A DNA stretch of 64,000 nt from Siphonodentalium dalli (taxonomy: Eukaryota; Mollusca; Scaphopoda; Gadilida; Siphonodentaliidae), in assembly GCA_032622095.1 (NCBI GenBank), contig CP136069.1, positions 17,351,273 to 17,415,272 on the forward strand, read 5' to 3'. Within the stretch, counting starts at the first letter, position 1. Every line of letters starts with the position of its first letter. A program made the position numbers and the translations under genes. A model generated the notes under the pieces. It was not told where the DNA came from, did no database searches, and saw nothing but the letters and a program-made list of their open reading frames with translations. Shown here piece after piece: positions 32,204 through 44,470 of this stretch.

Positions 32204-32762
32204 ACCCCTCTCTCTCTCTCTCTATCTCGTTTCATGAGTCCCTGTATATACTTACAAATCGACTTGGCTGATCTGGTTGCTATGTCCCTCTCCCCTCTCC
32301 CCTATATCTCTCAATCTCTCTCGTTCTTTCATTAGTCCATGCATGGTCGCTGAGAGTGCAGATGTACACACAAATCGACTTGGATCAGTTCGGGAATCGA
32401 ATCGGGTTATTTTCTATTCCCTATTTGAAACTTTGGTCATCTAAGGAAACGGTCAATGTTTATTAATTAGTCTGTCGTTTAATTGAGATAAAGGGAGTAT
32501 AAGATAAAGGGATTCGGGTATTCTAATGTCAATGTACTTAATGTTGAATCATAGCATATTGTGGGTGAGCTCGTTAATTGCTCTCTCTCTCTCTCTCCAT
32601 CCTCTATGTCTCGCCTCCACTGTCTCTCACTCAATATGTCTGTCTGCCTCTCTCTATCTTTCTCGTTCTTTTGTGAGTCCCTGTAATACAAATCGACTTG
32701 GTTCAAATCCGGGAATCGAATCCGGCTAATTCTCGATTGATAATCTGGGACTCGTGTCTCTG

Positions 32763-32808
<46 letters not shown>

Positions 32809-33095
32809 CCATTATCTCTATATCTCTCTGTCTGGCTGTCTCCCTCACTCCATCTCTCATTCTTTCATCATCCCCTGATCGTTCGGAGCGCAGATGCACG
32901 TACAAATAGCATTGGTTCGTGTTATTCTCGATTAACTATATTTGAAACTGATCTAAGGACACTGGTCAATGTTTATTAATTAGTCTGTCGCGTAATTAAG
33001 AGCTACGAGATAAAGGGATTAAGGTGTCGATCTCTCCATCCTCTCTCTCGCATCCTCTGTCTCTCACTCAAACTGTCTGTCTGTCTCCCCTCTCC

Positions 33096-33163
<68 letters not shown>

Positions 33164-33554
33164 CTTTCATAAGTCCATGTACGTACAACTCGATTTGGTT
33201 CAAATCCGGGAATTGAATCCGGGTTATTCTCGATTGATAATCTGGCAGTCTGGTCTCTGTCTCTCTCCCAGTCTCTCTCCCTCTATCTCTGTCTGTCTCT
33301 CATTCTCTCTCATTCTTTCATTATCCCATGATCGTTCAGAGTGGAGATGTACACACAAATTCGATTGATAATCTGGGACTCGTGTCTCTGTCTCTCTCCC
33401 ATTCTCTCTCCCTCTCTCTCTGTCTGTCTCTCTAACTCCTTCTCTCTCATTCTTCCATTATCCCATGATCGTTCATGGTGGAGATGTACACACAAATTCG
33501 ATTTATAATCTGGGACTCGTGTCTCTGTCTCTTTCCGACTCTATCTCATACTGT

Positions 33555-33558
33555 CTGT

Positions 33559-33598
<40 letters not shown>
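33555..33598. repeat. (CA)n(TA)n microsatellite
   Basis: A run of CA dinucleotides followed by TA dinucleotides. Confidence 0.95.
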
Positions 33599-33623
33599 CC
33601 CGTTCTTTCGTAAGCCCCTGATC

Positions 33624-35315
33624 CAGGGGGGGGGGTAAAAATTTGCAGGAACGTATGCCGTTTTTTTGCATCTGGCATTTTCGGGGACCCACCACCCCAA
33701 ACCCCCCAAATTTCACTAAAATTGGTCTAAAATGCTAAAATGGCATAAAACTCTACTAATATCACTCATATGAGTGGGAATTATCTTAATTAGTTCAAAT
33801 AACAGTTTAACCTTTTCAGAAGCTGTTTTAATTGAAAAAAAAAGTTTTATAAATTGCTGATTATCTGTAAACCTAGGTCATTGTGCAGAATGCACAACAT
33901 TTCATAATTTCTAGCTATTTCCTGATTAGTCTGTCAACCAGCCCATTGTCTAACATACATATTTAATACCACTTATGCTAGTCTACTTGAGCAACTTACT
34001 TATATTATACTAAACTAGCTGAAACAGGCTCCCTTTGGGAGCCATATAATATTCAGCGTCGGAGATACCTGTGGGACTTCGCACACATTTTGATCTTAGA
34101 CAGAGCCTTCATTTAGCGGTGGCCCCTTTGTGCGCTTCAAGCACATTTGGTCATTGAAACATTTTGATTTATATATATTGTTTTTATATTTTTGTTTAAG
34201 AGTGAATTCCTTGCTCAATTTAACAAAACCAATTTTATTTTATTTTTTTTAATTAAAAATTTTGAAAAATTAATACCATTATAATATCCGCCAGGGTACA
34301 CAGAGTCACCACACCAAATTTGGTTGAACTCGGTCCAGGGGTCTGAGAGAGAGAATCTGGACAGATCTTACTCATTTATATATATATAGATAGATGACAA
34401 GCAGTCACAGCACTATACCAGACTTGGATACTTTAGGTCTTGTAAGAGATCATCTAAGTTGAAAAACATGTAAATAATTCACTGATTGGCTTGATGCACT
34501 GGTGACAGATAGTTTCTACCCATTAATAGTCACATTAATGTTTGAGACAGTTGCTCGCTCTTTTTCCGTGCACACAATGATCTATGTATTAGTTACATCA
34601 GGACAAGTTTACTTATATATACGAACTTAGGTCATTGTACAGGATACACACAATTCCACAATTTCTAACAATTTACCGATTAGTCTGTCAACCAGCCCAT
34701 TATCTAGCATTATGCCTCAACACTTTTGTTAGTCTACTGGAGCAACCTCTGTTATAATAAATGACAAACAGTCACTATGTCAGACTTGGATATTTTAGGT
34801 GTTGTGAGAGTAACCGATCATGAGTTGATAGACATGCAAATATTTCACTGATTGGCTTGATGCACTGGTGAACAGTGTGATGACAGTTATATTCTAGCCA
34901 TTGGTAGTCACATTAATGTTTGAGACAGTTGCTCATTCTTTTTCCATGCACACAATGATCTAGGCTTTAGTTACATCAAGACAAGTTTATTTCAGTTTTA
35001 CATTTCTCGAAGCTTCTTTCCGAAGGGTATCGGGAAGGAAATGTTTACTCACCCGCCCCATATGCAACATGCCATAGCTTAATGTCATCTCCACGCAGGC
35101 CCATATGCAGTCCCAGTATCATAAATATGGTGTTTTTGTAGTTATAAATTCTTATAATATGTTTTAAACTGTTACAAATGTCAAATAAGTGCACAAAAGG
35201 TCTTTAGTAAAAAAATTGCATGAGATTGTAAAAAAACGCGTTTTTTGCCCCTTGGGCCACCCACCACCCCGGCATACGTTCCTGCAAATTTGTTACTACC
35301 CCCCCCCCCCCCCCG
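33624..35315. mobile_element. Poly-G-ended hAT-like non-autonomous element, 1.69 kb
   Basis: CCTGATC at 33617-33623 and 35316-35322 is a 7-bp direct repeat. The ends are inverted: a G tract then TTTGCAGGAACGTATGCCG on the left, and CGGCATACGTTCCTGCAAAT then a C tract on the right. The left terminus begins CAGGGG, typical of hAT-like ends (inference). Inside, two diverged tandem blocks (about 33865-34610 and 34620-35000) share GATTAGTCTGTCAACCAGCC, CACTGATTGGCTTGATGCAC and GTTTGAGACAGTTGCTC. The first block is itself split by the dispersed repeat at 34013-34398. No coding frame is visible. Confidence 0.75.
34013..34398. repeat. Dispersed repeat, inverted relative of 3420-3865
   Basis: Begins with TAGCTGAAACAGGCTCCCTT and ends ACAGATCTTACTC and a TA run, the complement of the 3420-3865 block. 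It interrupts a duplicated sequence that is continuous in the second copy (34620-35000), so its boundaries are roughly defined by comparison. Confidence 0.55.
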
Positions 35316-36190
35316 CCTGATCATTCTCTCTATCTTCTCTCAAGCTCTCTCTCTCTTCTCTTTCTCACTCTCTCTCTTCTCTCTCTCTATGTCTCTCTCA
35401 CTCGCTCTCACCCACCTTGCAGAGAACAACGAGCTCACCCCCAATATGCTATGATCCAACAATAAGTACATTGACCTTAGAATACCCGAATCCAAGATTG
35501 TCAATCGAGAATAACCCGGATTCGCTTCCCGGAACTGAACAGAGGCGATTTGTTCGTACATCTGGACTCTGAACGACCAGTGGTTAATGAACGAATTAGA
35601 GAGATGGTGAAAGAGAGTAACAGACAGACAGACAGAAGGAGGGAGAGTGAGAGAGAGAGAGGGTGGGAGATAGATAGAAACATGGACCCGAGTTTCAGAT
35701 TATCGATCGAGAATAACCCTGATTTGCGTTCCGGAACTGAATCAAGACGACAGGTATGTACACGCACCGCCTTTCGAATGATCAGGGGCTAAACGAAAGA
35801 ACGAGAGAAAGATGTGTAGATAGATAGAGAGAGAGAGAGAGATTAACGAGACAAGTGATCCAGTGTGGCATTAACAATCAAGAACAATCCGGATTCACTT
35901 GTATGAGCCTGTCGTCTGTTTGCAGCCATGGGACGCCCGGATTCACTTGTATGAGCCTGTCGTCTGTTTGCATCCATGGGAAGCCCGGATTCGTGGCTAT
36001 AGGATTTCATGGCTTGTAAATTGCGTCGAATCCGTGAGATTCACCCAATTATTTGTTTTTATTTTGTATGATTGCTATCTGTTTTGATTTCCAATTGTTT
36101 GTTTATTCAATTTCGTATAATATAAAATATGACCAACGACATTTGTGTCAATTATTCCGATAGTTTTATTTTCTCCGATGCTTGGGTTAA

Positions 36191-36782
36191 AGGGGTACTG
36201 TACCCAAGATGTTGTTGTTGGTTTCCATAATCCCCGAGTCGGAGAATAAGGTAACAACTTTTCCATTTTTTGAAAGTCTGTTGAGTACGAAGTATTGTTA
36301 CGGATGGCAAATTTACCGGAATGCAAAAATACAAATTGTCGTTGTCGAGTAATTTTTGTACAGTTTTCAACCAAATGAATCAAATAAACATTATATTATA
36401 TGCTTAGCAGTCCCATATACTCATTTAAGTTAGTGTATGGTCACTAGTCAATGAGTGGCTTGGGTTTTCTCCCCGTATAAGCATAATGTTTCAAACGATC
36501 GTGTGTGCAATTGTTTTATTAATCCAGTATCCCTCAATTATAATTTGATTACGTTTTGTACACGGAAATTCCAATTTTAAGAGACGCCATTTTATGGCTG
36601 GAGCCATAAAATCAATTTATATTAAATTATTAACTTTTAAATTATTAAATTTTAAGATAGCCTATTAACCTGAGCGTTTACAGAATACATCTTCGACTCA
36701 AATTACTTATATTTCTATATAGTATCGATAATAGATCGTTGTTATCACCGGGAATTTATTGAAAATGGCGTACAGTACCCCT
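36191..36782. mobile_element. TTAA-flanked MITE, AGGGGTACTGTAC ends
   Basis: TTAA at 36187-36190 and 36783-36786 flank inverted ends AGGGGTACTGTAC and GTACAGTACCCCT. The 592-bp interior has no coding frame and no cassette. It is another distinct TTAA family. Confidence 0.75.
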
Positions 36783-37924
36783 TTAAAGGCCCTCTTAATT
36801 TTCGAGTCACAGATTTTTTTCTTATTTTGTGCCTTGATGTACGGTTTGAATATGATTATCATACTATAATTCATCCCCATTTGGAATTGGAACGTCTGTG
36901 TCTCAGAAGTTGCCCATAGAAAATAGCTGAAATCATAAAATCATTCCATCCCATTATGGCTCCCAGAATGCAACAAAATTCGAACTATAGTTTTTTTTTC
37001 TATGGAATATAGAGTTATGTCATTTCCATTGGAAATAAGATTTTGTGTATAAACGTCAGCACAGAACAAACGACGGTTTCTCAACAGAAACAACATGTTC
37101 ACAGTTTATTTCATCGAATAAGTTGAAAGTACAATGTTCTGGGGCTTCCTCTTTGAAATGGTATATGATATGGCATTATGTTTTATTAACGCCACCGGTG
37201 TATACTGTTCTACAAATTTAGAAATCTGTGCTCTCATGTGGATTTTATAAATAGATAATTGTTTTTTTCCGGTTATATTGGGACGTATTAAAGTTGTACT
37301 GCGACCCCGAGTCCGGTAAAAACTGTAGTTGGTATGTCCAAGTTCGTGAAAGTTCTACATACTATGCCGATGATTTGAGAAGCTTTATTGTTTTAGGATA
37401 TTGTAGGAAGGCTAATCTGGCCGTGTCAAATTGAGCTATAGCGATGTGATATCTCTCAGGACAACATATTTCGGGTTTTCTTGGGATGTGTATATTCGCT
37501 GGATGTCTTATAGTTGCAGTGTGTAACTATTATGACCGCGTTAATTGCGTTCGATGTTTAGGTATGAACAATGGCTGGGCCATGCACACTTGAAGATTTT
37601 ATGGCGGGAACACAATTTTTGATCCGCATTTAGAAGCTTCTGGTTTGGTGAATGAAAAACCTGCAGCAATAAGCCGTAGTTTTTTGTAATAATTTGAAAG
37701 ATTAGTTGTTTTAACGGAATTCTGAGGCGGTGCATTAATGTAACCAATATATTTTATATTATAATTTATATTTATGGCTAATAATATGATCTTGGGGGCG
37801 TTACCATTTCTGACTATGGTTTTCTTGTATAATGTTATCTGGGGGTTCGAAAATTATAGCGCATTTAAAGAGACGTGGTACACTCCACAGTGGTGATCGG
37901 ATGCAAACACATAATATGTGCAAA
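36783..37924. other. Gene-less stretch
   Basis: 37260-37850 is a diverged copy of the dispersed repeat at 26370-26700. No coding exon was recognised. Confidence 0.45.
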
Positions 37925-38134
37925 CTATAATGGAGATATGAACATGTGAAATAAATACATTTTCACATCAGGCGAACATTTGTAAAACTTTCTAATTAGC
38001 ATATTTGAGCGTGCGCATATAGACCAATATTGACGCATAATATCATTATCATCGGAAAAATCGTGGTTGAGTATATGTCCGAGATACTTATAGTAGGGAA
38101 CGAACTTGAATTGAATGAGTCCATTTCCCATCAA
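37925..38134 (-). mobile_element. LINE reverse-transcriptase fragment
   Basis: The - strand reads KFVPYYKYLGHILNHDFSDD, then NDIMRQYWSICARSNMLIRK and FYKCSPDVKMYLFHMFISPL. YKYLGHIL is the reverse-transcriptase segment just after the catalytic core, and RSNMLIRKF matches the fragment at 24360-24535. It is truncated at both ends. Confidence 0.75.
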
Positions 38135-39105
38135 GTAAATGTTTGGAAATAACCGAATATGAAGATATTTATGGATAAAAGTCTTATATATATAACAGAT
38201 CCATTGTTTAAAATTATTTTTTTAATTATCTTATGATATACAAATATGAAACTGATAATAATGTTGTTGTTGTTGTTGTTGTTGCTGTTGATAATAATAA
38301 TGAAAAAATAACATAACAAATGATAATACAATTAGATGCAAAAATAAATAGCGGTGTAGATTGGATATTGTGAAGCAATTCAATATTCGCGAGACAGTCA
38401 TGCGAATTTGTTAAAATTCAATATATTACAAAATCAAATTGTGAAGTATTTCATTGTGATCATAAGGAACCGTCACAAATCAGTCAACAACCATCACAAA
38501 TCGGGCGATAGAACGACTTCCGGTGTAACAGTTCCTACAGTGAAAATTACGTTCAAAATGACATGAACCAAATTAAATTTTTCAACTTCTTTCTTTGGAT
38601 ATAGGCTAACACAATTATTAGTGACGAAATTAATTTGTAGGTGATTATACATCAATATATTGAACTTGATATGTTTTTCTTTACTACATGTATATAGAAA
38701 AATACAATACTACAACTTCGTCTGCTAACCTGAATATAAACACATCGGACGCTATTAGATTTGATTAATTATATATGTTGGGCTAAGGAAAGGGTATGTC
38801 ATTCCCAAAATTTCCCTTGTGACCACGCAGTGCCTGGTTTGTGCAACGAATATTTTCTACGCCATCACCAAAAAAAAAAAAACATATCTATATATAGATG
38901 CACCGTTCGTAATCAGCTTTTTTTCTAATAATTGAGCAGAATAGACCCACTGTGCCACCTCGCCGAATAAGCAAAACAAAACAGCCAAGTTAGATCCCCT
39001 AATGCAACAGATAATCTAATTTTATGTATACTGTGATATAATTTGTTCAAGTATAACAAGGACTCGTGTTGAAAACGATGGCTAACAAAATGAACTAATA
39101 AACAT
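38135..39105. other. Gene-less stretch with (GTT)n microsatellite
   Basis: 38265-38302 is a GTT/GATAAT trinucleotide run. No gene was recognised. Confidence 0.45.
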
Positions 39106-39109
39106 TTAA

Positions 39110-39488
39110 CCCTTTACCCAACAGAAGGGCCCTGTGCCAATGCATTCTCTTATATATGCGAGTCGACCATAGGTCGCCTCGCATATATAAGAGAATGCAT
39201 TGGCTTAACACATTACAAATTATAAAATTGTTAAAGAATGTAATAAAAAATGGTAAAAAGTGTTTTTTAGGCCAATGCATTCTCTTATATATGCGAGGCG
39301 ACCTATGGTCGACTCGCATATATAAGAGAATGCTTTGGCACATGGCATAACTGTAACTATCACAATGTGGTCAAGGAGCCGGTTCCAATGATATCCATAT
39401 TTGTATGGTTCTATTGAGACAGACCGAAGATATTTTAGGCTGTTGAAGCTTTATTTGGCCGGTTTTGGCCGGTTTGTTGGGTAAAGGG
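39110..39488. mobile_element. TTAA MITE, CCCTTTACCCAAC ends, two cassettes
   Basis: TTAA at 39106-39109 and 39489-39492. The ends are CCCTTTACCCAAC and GTTGGGTAAAGGG. Cassettes at 39137-39203 and 39272-39338 face each other across a spacer of about 68 bp, with CCCTGTG outside the left cassette and CACATGG (a CACAGGG variant) outside the right one. The right half holds the sequence ATGATATCCATATTTGTATG, shared by all members. Confidence 0.88.
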
Positions 39489-39612
39489 TTAAACCAACAT
39501 ACCTTCTGTGACCTTGCTTCTCAGCCACATTTAATTATCTACACCGCATGCTACACCGATATTGAACAACTGTGATATAGTGCCTGTTTACCTGTTCAAC
39601 TGCATTACCATA

Positions 39613-39812
39613 CACCGTTTACATTCCATGGATACATCCATGCCTATATGCGTCTTATTAGCGACACATGCGACCATGTGAGAGTGGGGTCACATCGAAC
39701 GCGGGGCATTCACCACCGTTTACATTCCATGGATACATCCATGCCTATATGCGTCTTATTAGCGACACATGCAACCATGTTAGAGTGGGGTCATATCGAA
39801 CGCGGGGCACCC
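39613..39812. repeat. 101-bp tandem duplication
   Basis: Two adjacent units begin CACCGTTTACATTCCATGGA and differ at only a few positions. Each includes GCGACACATG and TCGAACGCGGGGCA. No coding function is apparent. Confidence 0.88.
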
Positions 39813-39886
39813 ATGAACTGAGGGCAATCTGTATTATTATATAGTTACCATTTATTACGAGAAGCTGCCAGACAGTAATGTTGATA

Positions 39887-40346
39887 TGTGACCCGCCATA
39901 TCAAATCCAGTCGTAAGTCGGGATTTTTTTTAACCTGTGCCAATGCATTCTCTTATATATGCTAGTCGACCATATGTCGCTCGCATATACAAGAGAATGC
40001 ATTGGCCTAACAATTTTTTATCATTTTTTAAAAATAAATGTTTCTTACAACTTTTAGGACATAAAATAAAAAAACATCCATTACCCTGCAGGGAGCACCA
40101 CACATATATAGAAGCATATAGAAGAGTGTCGTCTGCTCAGGTTTGTCTGGGGCTCTGTATGGGTGAAATTATAAAATTGTTAAAGAATACAAGAAAAAAT
40201 TATTAAAATTGTAAAAAATTGTTAGGCCAATGCATTCTCTTATATATTCGAGGCGACCTATGGTCGACTCGCATATATAAGAGAATGCATTGGCACAGGG
40301 TAAAACAAATCCCGACTTACGACTGGATTTGATATGGCGGGTCACA
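39887..40346. mobile_element. TA-site MITE, TGTGACCC ends, two cassettes
   Basis: TA flanks both sides. Cassettes lie at about 39940-40006 and 40227-40293, and the central GTGTCGTCTGCTC hairpin is present. Near-identical to 29789-30248 and 41590-42047, which suggests recent spread. Confidence 0.88.
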
Positions 40347-41589
40347 TATAAGGGGCAGGGGAGGTAATTATCCTCATATATATATATATATATCCTAATG
40401 AGAATATTTTCCACATTACCAGAGCTAATCAATCGCGAGAAGAGGGGTTGCCCCAACTGCCCCGGTGATTTTTAACTGGGACACAAGTTTTTAATAAAAG
40501 TAGGCCTTTATAAGCAATTTCTAAGTCGCCTGCAGTAATGATCGACATACAAACTGCACATGTGTCGTGTTGCAGATTCACGCCTCGTTCGTTGTCACTC
40601 TAAATTATTATATTTACATACTAAGTGTGATTATCACTAAATCCAGCATTCCGATTGGTCGGCGCCCACGTGACTTGTTGCAGTCATTTTTCGGTGAACG
40701 CGAAACAGCTCATAACTGCAAGCCCATAATTACATCGATACGTCATCGATACCGGAAAGAAAAACGCATAATGTTTTGGGCGCATTTGGACTCGCGCAGG
40801 ATTGACTTAAATTAAATCATCAGGTTTCAATACAAAGAAATTGTTCCTGTTAACTTTTGCCAAGGGTGATATGGGATATTTTGGGCTGGTTTTGTTATGA
40901 CCACTTACCTCACGGTTACATCTCCCTAAAAACAGTCCACATGACAGTTAATCCTCATATAACAAGCTTCTCAATTGTATCTTCAATAGTATTCAGTCAT
41001 CTTAAAATACCAGAAACCCAGCCCACAATCCTATGGTGGAGAATAGAGGATCCAAGTTATTTCTCAACCTTCGACCGATTTCGGTCAAATGAAGATCGAG
41101 CTCCTTCCTCGTTGAACGTTGTTCTCCCTTGCAATACCTGGTACACGGTACAACAGAGACATTTCGCAAAACCACTATTACGATTACGGATAGGATATAT
41201 TGTCCTATAGTAAGGTGGAGACCATCACAACTTACACATACGGTGGTTAATTGGTGAGACGGCATATGCCCCACTGTATTCAGTTACACTTATATGTGAT
41301 GGAAAAAGTAATGTGTGTCTCCTGCAGATCCCATGTTCTTACACGTGTGTTATACACCGCACGGATAATATTAGAGCGTCCCCAAACAGGACCGGTGGAA
41401 CACCCTTGACACATCTGCACTTAATTAAAGTGCGTTGGATGGGTATATTTTGTCTCACATAAGAACCCCCCCCCCCCCCCCGTACGTACAGATTGAAGGC
41501 CTATACTGACAAGATATATTTTATATCCGTAATCGTAATCGTGATTTTGCGAAAGGTCTATAATGAAACCTGTTAGCCAGTACAGTATA
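40347..41589. other. Gene-less stretch
   Basis: Contains a (TA)n run near 40378 and a C tract at 41466. No exon or element end was supported. Confidence 0.4.
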
Positions 41590-42047
41590 TGTGACCCGCC
41601 ATATCAAATCCAGTCGGAAGTCGGGATTTTTTTTACCCTGTGCCAGTGCATTCTCTTATATATGCGAGTCGACCATAGGTCGCCTCGCATATATAAGAGA
41701 ATACATTGGCCTAACAATTTTTTATCATTTAAAAAAAATAAATGTTTCTTACAATTTTTAGGACATAAAAAAAAAAACACCCATTACCCTGCAGGGAGCC
41801 CCACACATATATAGAAGCATATAGAAGAGTGTCGTCTGCTCATGTTTGTCTGAGGCTCTGTGTGGGTGAAATTATAAAATTGTTAAACAATACAAGAAAA
41901 TATTATTAAAATTGTAAAAAATTGTTAGGCCAATGCATTCTCTATATATGCGAGGCGACCTATGGTCGACTCGCATATATAAGAGAATGCATTGGCACAG
42001 GGTAAAAAAATCCCGACTTACGACTGGATTTGATATGGCGGGTCACA
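41590..42047. mobile_element. TA-site MITE, TGTGACCC ends, two cassettes
   Basis: TA flanks both sides. Cassettes are at 41643-41709 and 41930-41994. It lies about 57 bp left of the 59-bp satellite. Confidence 0.88.
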
Positions 42048-42103
42048 TATTTGCAATTAAAGTTGGTGTCACTTAGTCACTATGACTAAAACCAGAGTTA
42101 TTC

Positions 42104-43145
42104 ATAGTGACTCGCTGAAAGGTGTGGGTGACTCCAAATGTCACTAACCCTATAAGTTATTCATAGTGACTCGCTGAAAGGTGTGGGTGACTCCAAATGT
42201 CACCAACCCTATAAGTTATTCATAGTGACTCGCTGAAAGGTGTGGGTGACTCCAAATGTCACTAACCCTATAAGTTATTCATAGTGACTCGCTGAAAGGT
42301 GTGGGTGACTCCAAATGTCACTAACCCTATAAGTTATTCATAGTGACTCGCTAAAAGGTGTGGGTGACTCCAAATGTCACTAACCCTATAAGTTATTCAT
42401 AGTGACTCGCTGAAAGGTGTGGGTGATTCCAAATGTTACTAACCCTATAAGTTATTCATAGTGACTCGCTGAAAGGTGTGGGTGACTCCAAATGTCACTA
42501 ACCCTATAAGTTATTCATAGTGACTCGCTGAAAGGTGTGGGTGACTCCAAATGTCATTAACCCTATAAGTTAGTCATAGTGACTCGCTGAAAGGTGTTGG
42601 TGACTCCAAATGTCACTAACCCTATAAGTTATTCATAGTTACTCGCTGAAAGGTGTGGGTGACTCCAAATGTCACTAACCCTATAAGTTATTCATAGTGA
42701 CTCGCTGAAAGGTGTGGGTGACTCCAAATGTCACTAACCCTATAAGTTATTCATAGTGACTCGCTGAAAGGTGTGGGTGACTCCAAATGTCATTAACCCT
42801 ATAAGTTAGTCATAGTGACTCGCTGAAAGGTGTGGGTGACTCCAAATGTCATTAACCCTATAAGTTAGTCATAGACTCCAAATGTCACTAACCCTATACG
42901 TTATTCATAGTGACTCGCTGAAAGGTGTGGGTGACTCCAAATGGCATTAACCCTATAAGTTATTCATAGTGACTCGCTGAAAGGTGTGGGTGACTCCAAA
43001 TGTCATTAACCCTATAAGTTAGTCATAGTGACTCGCTGAAAGGTGTGGGTGACTCCAAATGTCACTAACCCTATAAGTTATTCATAGTGACTTGCTGAAA
43101 GATGTGGGTGACTCCAAATGTCACTAACCCTATAAGTTAGTTATA
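42104..43145. repeat. 59-bp satellite array, about 18 units
   Basis: The unit begins ATTCATAGTGACTCGCTGAA and ends AACCCTATAAGTT. Most units differ by one to three bases. One unit near 42868 lacks about 30 bp. Variants CATTAACC and TTAGTCATAG co-occur in several units, hinting at a higher-order pattern. Each unit has GTGACT/AGTCAC-type half palindromes. Confidence 0.95.
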
Positions 43146-43291
43146 TTGACCAAATATTTTACTGAGTGTATAGGATGCCGTATAAATATACAGTGCCGTT
43201 ATTTGACTGAACAAACGGATGAGAAATGACATGCCTACTTTGATCCCATCAGACCGGAGATCATCTTGAAATATGGTATGTACAGCGAGAT

Positions 43292-43528
43292 CACTAAGTC
43301 GCAGCCATATTGAATTCACCCAGCCCCCGTTCCGCAGTTTAAGCGCTATGTCAAAGTTATGGAGGTGCATTCCATATATGGAATTCATGAATATTCAAAA
43401 GCTCCCTATATGGAATTCATGAATAACTCAAACTCCATATATGGAATGCTCCTCCAGAACTTTGACCTGTAGCACTAAAGCAGCGGAACGGGAGCTATAG
43501 ATGGATCCAATATGGCAGCAACTCAGTG
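43292..43528. mobile_element. Foldback MITE, copy 1 (CCATATATGG core)
   Basis: The arms run CACTAAGTCGCAGCCATATT, CGTTCCGC, then GCATTCCATATATGG, and are opposed by CCATATATGGAATGCTCCTC, CGGAACGG and AATATGGCAGCAACTCAGTG. The centre contains a duplicated TGGAATTCATGAATA. A second copy is at 44240-44450. Confidence 0.7.
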
Positions 43529-43540
43529 TCAGGACTTATA

Positions 43541-44237
43541 TTATCAATGGAAGGGGAATAACTCTATTATCTCTTAGTTGTGAATTGTCGTTGGATTCTG
43601 GGGTAAATAACGAGGGGGGGGGGGGGTTCTAGGTGTGAAACTGATAATATTTGTCACTTGGTGGACCCTCTTCACAGCTGTTCCGTATTCCGACAGAATT
43701 TATCTCGTTTGGTTCCTCTTCCAAATGCTATACAATATGGAATATGTTGTATATAATGTGATATGGGTTTCTAAAAATAAGTGGATCTTTAAATAATGGA
43801 AATTTGATCAGCCTCAAATCGCAACCGAACTACTGCATGGCAATGTATTTGGTGGTTGGCGATTATCGCGATACGATAGGGGAACACTGTGTGCGTAACG
43901 TAACTATCGCAAGTATAACGTACTCTGAAAACTACTTATCGCCAAATTCATGCTTCAAACATTTTAAACATGTCATCTTCAGCTTCTTAAGTTTTATTTT
44001 ATTTTTATGAAAATGAATAATAAATGGGGTGATAAATATGTATATAACGACAAATAGTATCAAATTGGCCATTTTCCCGTGAAACTCAGGACAGGCAAGC
44101 CAGGTACAAAATTGGTGAAATATGAGTACGAACGTAAAAGTGTTCGCCTATCGTATTGCGATAATTGCCAACCGTATTTGGTCAATCTGTGTGAACAAAA
44201 CGCGTCTCCAAGTCCTCTCCACAGTCCACATACGCCC
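43541..44237. other. Gene-less stretch
   Basis: A G tract at 43613-43626; nothing else was supported. Confidence 0.4.
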
Positions 44238-44239
44238 TG

Positions 44240-44450
44240 TCACTAACTCGCGGCCATATTGGATCCTCCAGGTCCGGTTCCGTGGTTTTAGTGCTACATG
44301 TCAAAGTTCTGGAGTAGCATTCCATATATGGAAGTAATGAATAATTCAAAAGCTCCATATATGGAAATGCTGCTCCAAACCTTTGATATGTAGCACTAAA
44401 ACCACGGAACGGGGCTGGAAGAATCCCTGAAACCACGGACCGGAGCTGGA
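44240..44450. mobile_element. Foldback MITE, copy 2 (CCATATATGG core)
   Basis: The arms GTTCCGTGGTTTTAGTGCTA and TAGCACTAAAACCACGGAAC are exact complements over 20 bp, and the core again holds CCATATATGG on both sides. Outer parts match copy 1 (CACTAACTCGCGGCCATATT). The right outer edge is less certain because ACCACGGA is repeated there. Confidence 0.7.
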
Positions 44451-44470
44451 TGAACCCAAATACGACCGCG

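Larger units (their letters stand above)
31308..36004. repeat. Large inverted repeat enclosing (TC)n arrays
   Basis: The left arm is 31308-31821 and the right arm 35429-36004. They are inverted copies: TAGCCACGAATCCGGGC, CAAGTGAATCCGGATTGTTC and AGCATATTGGGGG on the left, their complements on the right. The right arm repeats TTCACTTGTATGAGCCTGTC and its neighbours twice. Between the arms, 31390-33600 is a compound tandem array: units of about 250-450 bp carry GATCGTTCAGAGTG, GGGAATCGAATCCGGGTTAT and a (TC)n run. The inner part is interrupted by the element at 33624-35315. Apparent Ser/Leu-rich proteins here are artefacts of (TC)n. Confidence 0.75.

Noticed and set aside
31723-32335. Long Ser/Leu-rich reading frames
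   Set aside because: They are translations of (TC)n microsatellite in several frames at once; no start context or family motif.
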